From the NCBI RefSeq assembly GCF_002272015.1, contig NZ_NPBY01000083.1, positions 1 to 51,788 of the forward strand: 51,788 bases of DNA. Reading direction: 5' to 3'. Below, one piece after another: positions 15,923 to 24,028 of the stretch. Below the pieces are notes generated by a model. The model did not search any database. It worked only from the letters and a program-made list of their open reading frames with translations, and had not been told where the DNA came from. Numbering within the stretch: the stretch's first letter is position 1; each line of letters begins with the position of its first letter. The translations under genes were made by a program, and so were the position numbers. The DNA comes from Paenibacillus campinasensis (GTDB lineage Bacteria > Bacillota > Bacilli > Paenibacillales > Paenibacillaceae).

Positions 15923-16873
15923 ATGACGCGAACAATTGTAGTGGGCAGCAGGCAAAGCGCGCTTGCGCTTACCCAAACCGGGCACGTGATTGATGATTTG
16001 AAACGGATCGCGAAGGAGCAAGGGCTGGAATACGAATTCGAAGTGAAGAAAATTGTCACGAAGGGAGACCGCATTCTGGATGTGACATTGTCCAAGGTCG
16101 GAGGCAAAGGCTTGTTTGTCAAAGAGATTGAGCAGGCTATGCTGGACGGCGAGATTGATATGGCCGTCCACAGCATGAAGGATATGCCGTCCGTTCTGCC
16201 GGAAGGGCTTACGTCCGGTGCGGTGCCTGTGCGGAAGGATCCGAGAGACTGTCTGATCTCCAAGGTCGGTGGAACCCTTGATGATCTTCCGCAAGGCGCG
16301 AAAGTCGGGACAAGCAGCCTTCGTCGCTCAAGCCAGCTTAAGGCTTACCGGCCTGACCTGCAGGTTGAATGGATTCGCGGGAATATCGATTCCCGTCTTC
16401 GCAAGCTGGAGGAAGGCGAGTATGATGCGATTATTCTTGCTACAGCAGGCCTGCAGCGGATGGGCTGGGAAGACAGGGTGACTTCTTATCTGCCGGTGGA
16501 GATCAGCCTGCCTGCTGTCGGACAAGGGGCGCTTGGCATTGAATGCCGCGAGGATGACCAGGAGCTGCTGCAGCTGCTCGCGTTATATAACGATGAGGCT
16601 ACGGCACGGACGGTGGCGGCAGAGCGAAGATTTCTGAGCGAGCTCAATGGCGGCTGCCAGGTGCCGATCGGAGCTTATGCCGTGCTGAAAACCGGGGATT
16701 CCCTTGGAGACGGAAACATCATACAATTAACAGGAATGGTTGGCTCACCGGAAGGCGATATCATCCTGAAGGAATGTGCGGAGGGAACGGATCCCGAAGC
16801 GCTCGGGATGGAAGTGGCTGAGAAGCTGAAGGCCAAGGGAGCGGAGAAGATACTGGCGCAAGTTAGGGGATGA
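15923..16873 (+). CDS. hemC: Porphobilinogen deaminase (hydroxymethylbilane synthase)
   Basis: HemC joins four porphobilinogen molecules into hydroxymethylbilane. The dipyrromethane cofactor is attached to Cys245 (LNGGCQVPIGAYA). The catalytic Asp87 lies in HSMKDMPS. The cofactor/substrate arginine region GTSSLRRSSQL is at 129-139. Length is 316 residues. The ATG follows GGGAGGAATAG, 2 bases after the sirC stop, so the two genes are translationally close. Confidence 0.97.
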   Translation: MTRTIVVGSRQSALALTQTGHVIDDLKRIAKEQGLEYEFEVKKIVTKGDRILDVTLSKVGGKGLFVKEIEQAMLDGEIDMAVHSMKDMPSVLPEGLTSGAVPVRKDPRDCLISKVGGTLDDLPQGAKVGTSSLRRSSQLKAYRPDLQVEWIRGNIDSRLRKLEEGEYDAIILATAGLQRMGWEDRVTSYLPVEISLPAVGQGALGIECREDDQELLQLLALYNDEATARTVAAERRFLSELNGGCQVPIGAYAVLKTGDSLGDGNIIQLTGMVGSPEGDIILKECAEGTDPEALGMEVAEKLKAKGAEKILAQVRG

Positions 16874-16877
16874 TCGG

Positions 16878-18452
16878 ATGGCTGGCAAGGTGTATTTGGT
16901 AGGTGCAGGACCGGGGGATGCCCGGCTGATCACGATCAAAGGCAAGGAATGCATTGAGAAGGCGGATGCCATCGTTTATGACAGGCTGGCTAGTCCGCGG
17001 CTGCTCGGATGGGCAAGGCCGGGAACACAGAAGGTGTATGTCGGAAAGCTGCCGGACAGGCATACGATGAAGCAGGAGGAAATCAATCGTTTGCTGGCCG
17101 ACCTTGCCCTTGAAGGGAAGGTTGTGGTGCGGCTGAAGGGCGGAGATCCTACCATTTTCGGCCGGGTCGGAGAGGAAGCCGAGCTGCTGCGGCAGCTGGG
17201 CATTCCTTATGAGATTGTCCCGGGGATCACCTCGTCGATCAGCGTTCCGGCGTATGCCGGTATTCCGGTTACGCATCGTGATCTTGCCTCCTCCCTGTCA
17301 ATTATTACGGGGCATGAGAGCCCGGACAAGCTGGACCGAATGATCCAGTGGGACAAAGTGACGAACGCCACTGGCACGCTGATTTTTATGATGGGCGTTG
17401 CGAAAATCGGTTACATCAGCCAGCAGCTGATCAAGCACGGCAGATCGCCGGCTACGCCGGTTGCGTTGATCCGGTGGGGCACACGGGCGGAGCAGGATAC
17501 GCTGGTGGGCACGCTGGCGGATATCGAGGAGCGAGTGAAGGCGGCTGATTTTCAGCCGCCTGCCGTTATCGTTGTAGGCGAGGTGGTGCATCAGCGAGAG
17601 AAGCTGCAATGGGCGGAGCATCTGCCGCTGTTCGGCAAACGCATCCTGGTTACGCGCGCGCGCAGTCAGGCCAGCGCGCTCGTATCCCGAATCGAGGAGC
17701 TCGGCGGTGAGCCGTACGAGTATCCTGTCATTGACACCGTTATGCCGGATTCGGAGGAAGTGCTAAGCGGCGTGAGACATGCGATGGAAGAGCTCGGTAC
17801 ATATGATTGGGTGTTCTTCACCAGCGTAAACGGCGTCGATTATTTCTTCCGGCATTTGAAGGCATGCGGCAAAGATATCCGCGCGCTGGCATCAGCGCGG
17901 ATCGTGGCCGTGGGGCCTGCTACGGGAGAGGCACTGCGGGAGCGGGGCATCGCTGCGGAGGTGCTTGCCGAACGCTTCCAGGCCGAAGGGCTGATTGATG
18001 CGTACGGGCCAGTGCTTGCTCCCGGGCAGCATGTATTGCTGCCGAGAGGAGACAAGGCCCGCCGCTGGCTGCCGGAGAAGCTGGCAGCGCTTGGGCTGCA
18101 CGTAACGGAAGCGGTGATGTATGAAACGGTGCTTGTCGGTGAACATGATGACGAGCTGATGAAGCTGCTCATGGAAGGGGCGGTGCATGCGGTAACGTTC
18201 ACCAGTTCCTCGACGGTGACCAACCTGCTTCAAGCGCTGAAGAGCATGGGGGTCGAGCGTCCGGCGGAGCTGCTGCAATCATCGAGCATTTTCTGCATCG
18301 GTCCTGTGACGGCGAAGACTGCCGAGGATGCCGGACTGCAAGTGAGCAGAACGGCCGATGAAGCTACCATCGACAGTCTCGTGCAGGCGCTGTGTGAATG
18401 GAATGCAGATAATCCGAGACGCCTTCAGGCGCTGGAGAAGCTCAACCTATAA
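16878..18452 (+). CDS. cobA-hemD: Fused uroporphyrinogen-III C-methyltransferase and uroporphyrinogen-III synthase
   Basis: One 524-residue protein carries two enzymes. The N-terminal part, about residues 1-245, is the SAM-dependent methyltransferase (CobA/SUMT), with VGAGPGD at 8-14, VRLKGGDPTIFGR at 84-96 and the GIPVTHRDLASS segment near 128. It makes precorrin-2. The C-terminal part, from about 253 (FGKRILVTRARSQAS), is the HemD domain that closes hydroxymethylbilane to uroporphyrinogen III. The two active sites act in sequence, so the fusion places HemD product next to the siroheme branch enzyme. The reading frame is uninterrupted and overlaps nothing. Such fusions are known in some Firmicutes, including paenibacilli. 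Confidence 0.95.
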   Translation: MAGKVYLVGAGPGDARLITIKGKECIEKADAIVYDRLASPRLLGWARPGTQKVYVGKLPDRHTMKQEEINRLLADLALEGKVVVRLKGGDPTIFGRVGEEAELLRQLGIPYEIVPGITSSISVPAYAGIPVTHRDLASSLSIITGHESPDKLDRMIQWDKVTNATGTLIFMMGVAKIGYISQQLIKHGRSPATPVALIRWGTRAEQDTLVGTLADIEERVKAADFQPPAVIVVGEVVHQREKLQWAEHLPLFGKRILVTRARSQASALVSRIEELGGEPYEYPVIDTVMPDSEEVLSGVRHAMEELGTYDWVFFTSVNGVDYFFRHLKACGKDIRALASARIVAVGPATGEALRERGIAAEVLAERFQAEGLIDAYGPVLAPGQHVLLPRGDKARRWLPEKLAALGLHVTEAVMYETVLVGEHDDELMKLLMEGAVHAVTFTSSSTVTNLLQALKSMGVERPAELLQSSSIFCIGPVTAKTAEDAGLQVSRTADEATIDSLVQALCEWNADNPRRLQALEKLNL

Positions 18453-18515
18453 CGGGAGCGGGCAGCGCGCTATGGCATGTGAAATATAAATCAACATCTT
18501 TTGGAGGTATAACCA

Positions 18516-19511
18516 ATGGCTTTTCCTATCGTACGCCACCGCCGGCTGCGCCAAAATGCCGGCATTCGAAGCATGGTCCGCGAGACGGTGCTGCATGTTG
18601 AAGATTTGGTTCAGCCAATCTTTGTATCTTATGGAAGCGGGGTTCGCACGGAAATCTCCTCGATGCCGGGCGTGTTCCAATTTTCACTCGACACGCTGAA
18701 GGCAGAGGTAGACGAGATTGTATCGCTCGGAATTCCCGCCGTCCTTCTGTTTGGCATTCCGGAAACGAAGGATAGCGTAGGGACCTCCGGATTCGACGAA
18801 AATGGCATCGTGCAGGAAGCGACGCGGTTAATCAAGCAATGGTATCCGGATTTGACTGTGATTGCCGACACCTGCTTGTGCGAATTTACCGACCATGGCC
18901 ATTGCGGTATGGTGCATACCTTTGAGCGGGACGGCCATGTCCATGGGGATGTGCTGAACGACGAATCGCTTGAACTGCTCGCTCGCACAGCGGTTTCCCA
19001 GGCGAAGGCCGGGGCCGACATAATCGCTCCATCCAATATGATGGATGGGTTCGTCCAGGCCATTCGCGCTGGACTCGACGAGGCCGGCTTCGAGAATGTA
19101 CCGATCATGTCATATTCGGTCAAATATGCTTCGGCTTTCTACGGACCATTTCGCGATGCTGCAGATTCTGCGCCGCAGTTTGGCGACCGCAAAACCTATC
19201 AAATGGATCCGGCCAACGTCAGGGAAGCGCTGCGTGAAGCCGAATCCGACGTGCTGGAGGGGGCTGACATGCTGATGGTGAAGCCGGCTATGGCTTATCT
19301 TGATGTAGTCCGGCTGCTTCGCGATCAATTCGATCTGCCCATCGTCGCTTACAATGTGAGCGGGGAATATTCGATGATTAAAGCGGCCGCCCAGCAAGGC
19401 TGGATCAGCGAACAAGCGATTGTGATGGAACTGCTGACCAGCATGAAGCGGGCGGGTGCCGACATCATCATCACCTACTTCTCTAAAGATGCGGCCCGCT
19501 GGATGCGCTAG
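18516..19511 (+). CDS. hemB: Delta-aminolevulinic acid dehydratase (porphobilinogen synthase)
   Basis: HemB condenses two 5-aminolevulinates into porphobilinogen. Schiff-base lysines Lys203 (YSVKYASAFYG) and Lys256 (MLMVKPAMAY) are present. Cys120, Cys122 and Cys130 (DTCLCEFTDHGHC) mark the zinc-dependent class. Length is 331 residues. The ribosome binding site TTTTGGAGG precedes ATG 18516. The 63-base gap from cobA-hemD has no clear terminator, so it probably belongs to the same transcript. Confidence 0.98.
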   Translation: MAFPIVRHRRLRQNAGIRSMVRETVLHVEDLVQPIFVSYGSGVRTEISSMPGVFQFSLDTLKAEVDEIVSLGIPAVLLFGIPETKDSVGTSGFDENGIVQEATRLIKQWYPDLTVIADTCLCEFTDHGHCGMVHTFERDGHVHGDVLNDESLELLARTAVSQAKAGADIIAPSNMMDGFVQAIRAGLDEAGFENVPIMSYSVKYASAFYGPFRDAADSAPQFGDRKTYQMDPANVREALREAESDVLEGADMLMVKPAMAYLDVVRLLRDQFDLPIVAYNVSGEYSMIKAAAQQGWISEQAIVMELLTSMKRAGADIIITYFSKDAARWMR

Positions 19512-19559
19512 TGTCGTCGATGTAGTTCATTACTATTAGTACAGTTAGGAGTGCATGAC

Positions 19560-20855
19560 ATGAGTGAAGGTTTGCGTAAAGAGCAGCTGTCGCGTTCTGC
19601 TTTTGAAGAAGCGAAGCAGTATATTCCCGGGGGCGTCAACAGTCCGGTTCGGGCGTTCAAATCCGTCGGCTTGACACCGATCTACATGGATCGCGGGGAA
19701 GGCAGCCGAGTGTATGATATCGACGGAAACAGCTTTATTGACTATGTAGGCTCTTGGGGCCCGCTTATTATGGGACATGCCCATCCTGAAGTGGTTGAAG
19801 CGCTGAAGGAAACGGCGGAGAAGGGGACAAGCTTCGGTGCCCCGACCTTGCTGGAGACCGAGATGGCAAAGCTGGTTTGCGAACGGGTGCCATCGATTGA
19901 AGTCGTGCGCATGGTCAACTCGGGAACGGAAGCGACGATGAGTGCGATTCGTCTGGCCCGTGGTTATACTGGCCGGAGCAAAATTATTAAATTCGAAGGC
20001 TCCTATCATGGACATGCGGACAGTCTGCTCATTAAAGCCGGCTCGGGCATCGCTACATTGGGACTTCCGGACAGCCCCGGCGTGCCGGAAACGGTTGCGG
20101 CGAACACCATCGCCGTGCCTTACAACGACCTGGAGTCGATTCAGCTGGCGTTTGAGCGTTTCGGCGAGGAGATTGCGGCTGTTATCGTGGAACCGGTGGC
20201 GGGCAATATGGGCGTTGTGCCTCCGGCGGAAGGCTTCCTGGAAGGACTGCGCAAGCTGACTTCGGATTACGGCAGCCTGCTGATTTTTGATGAGGTGATG
20301 ACCGGATTCCGCGTAGGGCTTCATAGTGCACAAGGGCGCTACAATGTTACGCCGGATTTGACCTGTCTTGGCAAGGTGATCGGCGGCGGGCTTCCGGTCG
20401 GCGCATATGGCGGCAAGCGTGAGATTATGGAGCAGATCGCTCCGGCAGGGCCAATTTACCAGGCGGGAACGCTGAGCGGCAATCCGCTGGCGATGGCGGC
20501 AGGCTACACGACGCTGAAGCTGCTGACGCCTGAAGTATATGACCGCCTTGAGAGATTAGGTGCAAGACTCCAAGCAGGAATCGAGCAAGGGGCGAAGGAG
20601 TTTGGCATCCCGATGTCGGTGAATCGGGTCGGCTCCATGGTGTGTCCGTTCTTCACCGATACCCCGGTAGTGAACTTTGATACCGCCAAGACAAGCGATC
20701 TTGACATGTTCCGCCGTTACTTTGCATTGATGATTCAAGAGGGCATCAGCGTGCCGCCGTCACAGTTTGAGGGCATGTTTATTTCCGGCGTCCACACCGA
20801 GCAGGATATCGACGCTACGATTGAAGCATGCACTCAGGCGTTCCGAAGCTTATGA
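19560..20855 (+). CDS. hemL: Glutamate-1-semialdehyde 2,1-aminomutase
   Basis: HemL moves the amino group of glutamate-1-semialdehyde to form 5-aminolevulinate, the reaction after HemA. It is a fold-type I PLP enzyme; the PLP lysine is Lys272 (LGKVIGGGLPVGA), with the cofactor Asp in LLIFDEVMTGFR near 244. A GTG at 19551 is in frame, but it overlaps the Shine-Dalgarno AGGAG at 19547-19551, which serves ATG 19560, giving 431 residues. The stop codon overlaps the start of the next gene. Confidence 0.97.
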   Translation: MSEGLRKEQLSRSAFEEAKQYIPGGVNSPVRAFKSVGLTPIYMDRGEGSRVYDIDGNSFIDYVGSWGPLIMGHAHPEVVEALKETAEKGTSFGAPTLLETEMAKLVCERVPSIEVVRMVNSGTEATMSAIRLARGYTGRSKIIKFEGSYHGHADSLLIKAGSGIATLGLPDSPGVPETVAANTIAVPYNDLESIQLAFERFGEEIAAVIVEPVAGNMGVVPPAEGFLEGLRKLTSDYGSLLIFDEVMTGFRVGLHSAQGRYNVTPDLTCLGKVIGGGLPVGAYGGKREIMEQIAPAGPIYQAGTLSGNPLAMAAGYTTLKLLTPEVYDRLERLGARLQAGIEQGAKEFGIPMSVNRVGSMVCPFFTDTPVVNFDTAKTSDLDMFRRYFALMIQEGISVPPSQFEGMFISGVHTEQDIDATIEACTQAFRSL

Positions 20856-21760
20856 GCTATCAGGGAAGCTGGGATAAACGGGGGGAGTGGCTGGAGCTAA
20901 TCCCCGGCAAGTCCATCGCGGGCCAGGCAGACCGGGAAGAGGCGGCTCGTCAGTGGCTGCTGGAAACGGTAGGCATGCCTGAGAAGCTGTACCGCAAGCT
21001 CCGTCATGAGCGGGGGATCGAGTGGAGAGGGGATCGGCTGCGGCTGATCCTTTTTCCGTATCGTGAGTATGGCGTGGAGCCTGTATGGCATGAGCTGGAG
21101 GTGCTGTATGAGGATGATTTCTGTCTGGTGGCGAACAAGCCTGCCGGGATCAATGTCCACGGAGATAGTACCGGGGGGGAGGAACTGACCCTGAACCATG
21201 CGGTTGCGGCGTACTATCAGGCTTCCGGCCTTCATACGGCCGTCCGTCCTATCCATCGGCTTGACAAGGATACAACCGGACCGGTGCTCTATGCGAAGAA
21301 TGAATATGCGCAGCTCAAGCTGGATGAGGACATGCGTGAGAAAAAAATCGCCCGTATCTATGCGGCCATCGTTCAAGGACAGGTGCAGGATGGATTGACG
21401 ACGATTGATCTGCCGATCGGTAAAGACCGGCATCACCGCAGCCGTCGCCGAGTGTCTCTCACCGGGCAGCAAGCGGTAACGCATATCTTGTCGGTAGAAA
21501 GGAGCCGCGGCGTCAGTCTGCTGCGGCTGCGGCTGGAAACCGGCAGAACGCATCAGATTCGTGTGCATATGAGCCACATGGGACATCCGCTGATTGGAGA
21601 TTCGCTGTATGGCGGCAATGCCAAACCGTTCGGCAGACAGGCGCTGCATGGTGAACGCTTGATCTTCGCTCACCCGTTAACCGGAGAGCAGATTGAGGTG
21701 TTAGCTCCGTGGCCGGAGGATATGTTACGGCTGAAAGAGGACAGCTTGTTTCTTTCCTAG
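20852..21760 (+). CDS. RluA-family rRNA/tRNA pseudouridine synthase
   Basis: Pseudouridine synthases isomerise specific uridines in RNA. The catalytic aspartate is Asp138 in HRLDKDTTG. The family also shows NKPAGINVH at 96-104 and GRTHQIRVHMSHMGHPLIGD further on. The N-terminal 80 residues form the usual divergent S4-like region. Initiation at ATG 20852 makes an ATGA overlap with the hemL stop, implying translational coupling. An ATG at 20828 inside hemL is in frame but less likely. The exact target base cannot be assigned: RluA, RluC and RluD types look alike here. B. subtilis has no gene at this place between hemL and spoVID. Confidence 0.92.
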   Translation: MSYQGSWDKRGEWLELIPGKSIAGQADREEAARQWLLETVGMPEKLYRKLRHERGIEWRGDRLRLILFPYREYGVEPVWHELEVLYEDDFCLVANKPAGINVHGDSTGGEELTLNHAVAAYYQASGLHTAVRPIHRLDKDTTGPVLYAKNEYAQLKLDEDMREKKIARIYAAIVQGQVQDGLTTIDLPIGKDRHHRSRRRVSLTGQQAVTHILSVERSRGVSLLRLRLETGRTHQIRVHMSHMGHPLIGDSLYGGNAKPFGRQALHGERLIFAHPLTGEQIEVLAPWPEDMLRLKEDSLFLS

Positions 21761-21791
21761 TTCTATCGTCAAAAAAGTCATGCTCTTCTAT

Positions 21792-21870
21792 TTTCGGCAT
21801 ATAGATAAGTTGAGTGGCAAAAATGGGCTCATGCCGTGAGGGACAGCTTCACGGATAGTATATGCCGAAA
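21792..21870 (+). promoter_or_regulatory. Inverted repeat ending at the spoVID ribosome binding site
   Basis: TTTCGGCATATA at 21792-21803 is perfectly complementary to TATATGCCGAAA at 21859-21870. The right arm shares its last three bases with the Shine-Dalgarno AAAGGAGG at 21868-21875. A second stem, CCGTGA at 21834-21839 with TCACGG at 21849-21854, fits inside the loop. If transcription starts upstream of 21792, this hairpin would sit against the ribosome binding site. Confidence 0.6.
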
Positions 21871-21883
21871 GGAGGACATTCCC

Positions 21884-23356
21884 GTGTTTGACCAGTCCTA
21901 CGGATTGCGGTTTGATATTTACGAAAGAATCAATTTAGCGGAAGATTTGCCGGGAATCGATGAACTAGAAGAGGCCGAATTGATCCCTCACATTCAGGTG
22001 ATCAGCCAGCAGGACCAGGCGACGCTTCGAGGCCATTTGCTATTGGCCGGATTGTATAAAGGCGATAGTGAAGCGGGGGAAACGGAGCCGCTGGAGCATT
22101 GGATTCCGGTTGAAATTACCGTGCCTCTAAACCGCGTGTCTTCGCTGGATGACATTGCTGTTGAGATCGAGAATTTCGATGTGGATCTACTGTCCAAACG
22201 CAGCCTTAACATTACCGGCGTACTGTCATTGAAAGGCATTCAGGCTGCTGCGAAGCAGACGCGCGAAGCTTCCTGGAGCGGCGAGGAATTTACCGTGGTA
22301 CATGCTCCCGACCAAGCAGAGCAGGAGGCAGCTGAGACCTACTTGAAGCTAAGCCAATTCGATTCAGAGCCGGGCTCTTCATCTGCTGCATCACAGCCTG
22401 AGGCGGGACACGGCGAACCGATTCACGACCGTGTTATTGAGGCTGAACCTGCCGGAGAGAACCGCACCGATCAATATTTGGCTTCCTGGGCCGAGTATGA
22501 GCGTCAGATTCGTCTGCAGGCAGAGCAGGAAGGACAGCAAATACAGGCTGGCAGCGGTGGAATACCGGCTTGGCCTGAGGTGGATCAATCGTTTGAGCAG
22601 GCAGCTCAAGCTCAGGCAGCTCAGGAAGAAGAGGCAAGCCGGGCAGAACCGTTTGGGGAAGCCGCGCAGCCAACAGAAGCTTTTGCCCAGAATTTCGGCG
22701 ATGCAGCGGAGCCTGCCTTACATAAGGAGGGGGCTGCCGAACCTGAAGCTGAGCCGTCATTCCCGAGTGTATGGCAGTTTGAGCGCGGGGCTCAACCTGA
22801 GCAGGCGCCGGAAGAACAAGCCTCCGTTTTTCCTGGCTTAACCGATCGCCAGCCGGAATCGGATCAGCTGCCAGTGCTGGAGTCGAGTCAGGCTGAAGTG
22901 AACCAGTCGCTGGAGGCCTATTCGGCTGATAACAGCGCCCCGGAAGCATCTTCGATTCAGGAGGAAGAGGTTCAAGCCAGACCTGAACCGAAGGTAGCCT
23001 TCACCACGAAGACGAGCGACAAGCCAAGCGGTGAAAACCTGGGCTTCTCCTCGCTGCTGCAATCGAGCCGGACCGTTCAGGATCAGGACGAAGCGCTGGC
23101 CCGTGAAGAGGAAGAAATGGTGGAGGAAACGGCGGAGACATCGGCAGCGGAGGATGTGCAGTGGAAGAGCCTGTTTTTGGGCAGCAGACAGGAAGAATCG
23201 CCGTTCCGCAAAGTAAGAATGTGCATCGTGCAGCGTGAAGAGACGCTGGAGCTGATTGCCGAGCGCTATCAGTTAACGCCGCGGGAGCTGCTGCTGTATA
23301 ACCGGATGTCCGAGCAAACAATCGAAGAAGGTCAGGTTTTATATATCCCTCAGTAA
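21884..23356 (+). CDS. spoVID: SpoVID, spore coat morphogenetic protein with C-terminal LysM
   Basis: SpoVID drives encasement of the forespore by coat layers and recruits SafA in B. subtilis. AAAGGAGG at 21868-21875 supports GTG 21884 (490 residues); an in-frame GTG at 21836 has no such signal. The N-terminal about 130 residues form the beta-rich conserved region (FDIYERINLAEDLPGIDELEEAELIPHI...). A long, very acidic, Gln/Ala/Glu-rich linker follows at about 150-430. The last 45 residues are a LysM fold (CIVQREETLELIAERYQLTPRELLLYNRM). A SafA-like protein is encoded at 49.7 kb. No clear sigma-E promoter was identified. Confidence 0.93.
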   Translation: MFDQSYGLRFDIYERINLAEDLPGIDELEEAELIPHIQVISQQDQATLRGHLLLAGLYKGDSEAGETEPLEHWIPVEITVPLNRVSSLDDIAVEIENFDVDLLSKRSLNITGVLSLKGIQAAAKQTREASWSGEEFTVVHAPDQAEQEAAETYLKLSQFDSEPGSSSAASQPEAGHGEPIHDRVIEAEPAGENRTDQYLASWAEYERQIRLQAEQEGQQIQAGSGGIPAWPEVDQSFEQAAQAQAAQEEEASRAEPFGEAAQPTEAFAQNFGDAAEPALHKEGAAEPEAEPSFPSVWQFERGAQPEQAPEEQASVFPGLTDRQPESDQLPVLESSQAEVNQSLEAYSADNSAPEASSIQEEEVQARPEPKVAFTTKTSDKPSGENLGFSSLLQSSRTVQDQDEALAREEEEMVEETAETSAAEDVQWKSLFLGSRQEESPFRKVRMCIVQREETLELIAERYQLTPRELLLYNRMSEQTIEEGQVLYIPQ

Positions 23357-23573
23357 TAGAAGTCACACCATATGGGGGAGCGCCGCACAGCAGCAGGTCA
23401 AGGGGATAGGCTCCTTGGTCTGCTGCTTGCTGCATTTGCGCACGAGGCTCCTGATGCAAGTGCCGCATGAAAATGTCTAGATTTGTCGGATAGAGGCATA
23501 TATGGCCAGGAAGATGATTATCGCTATTTTTACATAGGTATACAGAGCTTTGGGCTCGGAAATACTCGAAATA
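23357..23573. other. Intergenic region after spoVID with a strong hairpin
   Basis: CAGCAGGTCAAGG at 23391-23403 pairs with CCTTGGTCTGCTG at 23413-23425 over 13 positions including two G-T pairs. The T-rich tract expected of a terminator is weak (CTTGCTGCATTTG). It probably ends the spoVID transcript. No gene is seen; ysxE, which occupies this place in B. subtilis, is absent. Confidence 0.6.
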
Positions 23574-23613
23574 TTGACTATATGGAACAAGCACGTTAAT
23601 ATTGGAATATAAT
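23574..23613 (+). promoter_or_regulatory. Promoter of the valS T-box leader
   Basis: TTGACT at 23574-23579, a 17-base spacer and TAATAT at 23597-23602 make a good vegetative promoter. A perfect TATAAT at 23608-23613 is also present, but without a good -35 at the right distance, so the exact -10 is uncertain. Confidence 0.6.
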
Positions 23614-23619
23614 GAAGCA

Positions 23620-23942
23620 CAGAAGTTTCAAAGAATAATGACGATGAACGGGAGAAGTAGGAAGGCTGACCTTCAGAGAGCGGGATTGTGTACGCTGTGA
23701 GATTCCGCAGGCAACGGCTTTTGCGAACAGTCACCCGGGAGTTGCATGCTTGAATCGTAGTACATGGCGGAAGTCCCGTCCGTGAGTGTAGAGCATGCCG
23801 GCTGCAGCCGTTACCTGTATAAAGTGTCGTGTTGACAGTCTTTTAGTGGATAAGTCCAATCTTTGAAACGAAGTCACCGCGAAACAAAGGTGGTACCGCG
23901 AGAGCACAGTCTTTCGTCCTTTGAGGACGAAAGACTTTTTTT
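23620..23942 (+). promoter_or_regulatory. Valine-specific T-box leader of valS
   Basis: T-box leaders bind uncharged tRNA and switch off a terminator when the amino acid is scarce. The conserved T-box core AAAGGTGGTACCGCG is at 23886-23900. The competing terminator is a 12-bp stem (23908-23919 with 23925-23936) and T-run to 23942. The likely specifier is the Val codon GTC at 23730-23732 in the context GAACAGTCACC, followed by the purine typical of specifier loops. The Stem I AGTA-type element is near 23655. valS begins 86 bases after the terminator, confirming the amino acid. Confidence 0.92.
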
Positions 23943-24028
23943 GTTTTTGCTTGCAGAAATGGTTCAGCCGGGCTTTATGAAAACATTTCAGCTTGGCAAT
24001 GATGATTAACAATAACGGAGGTACAAAC

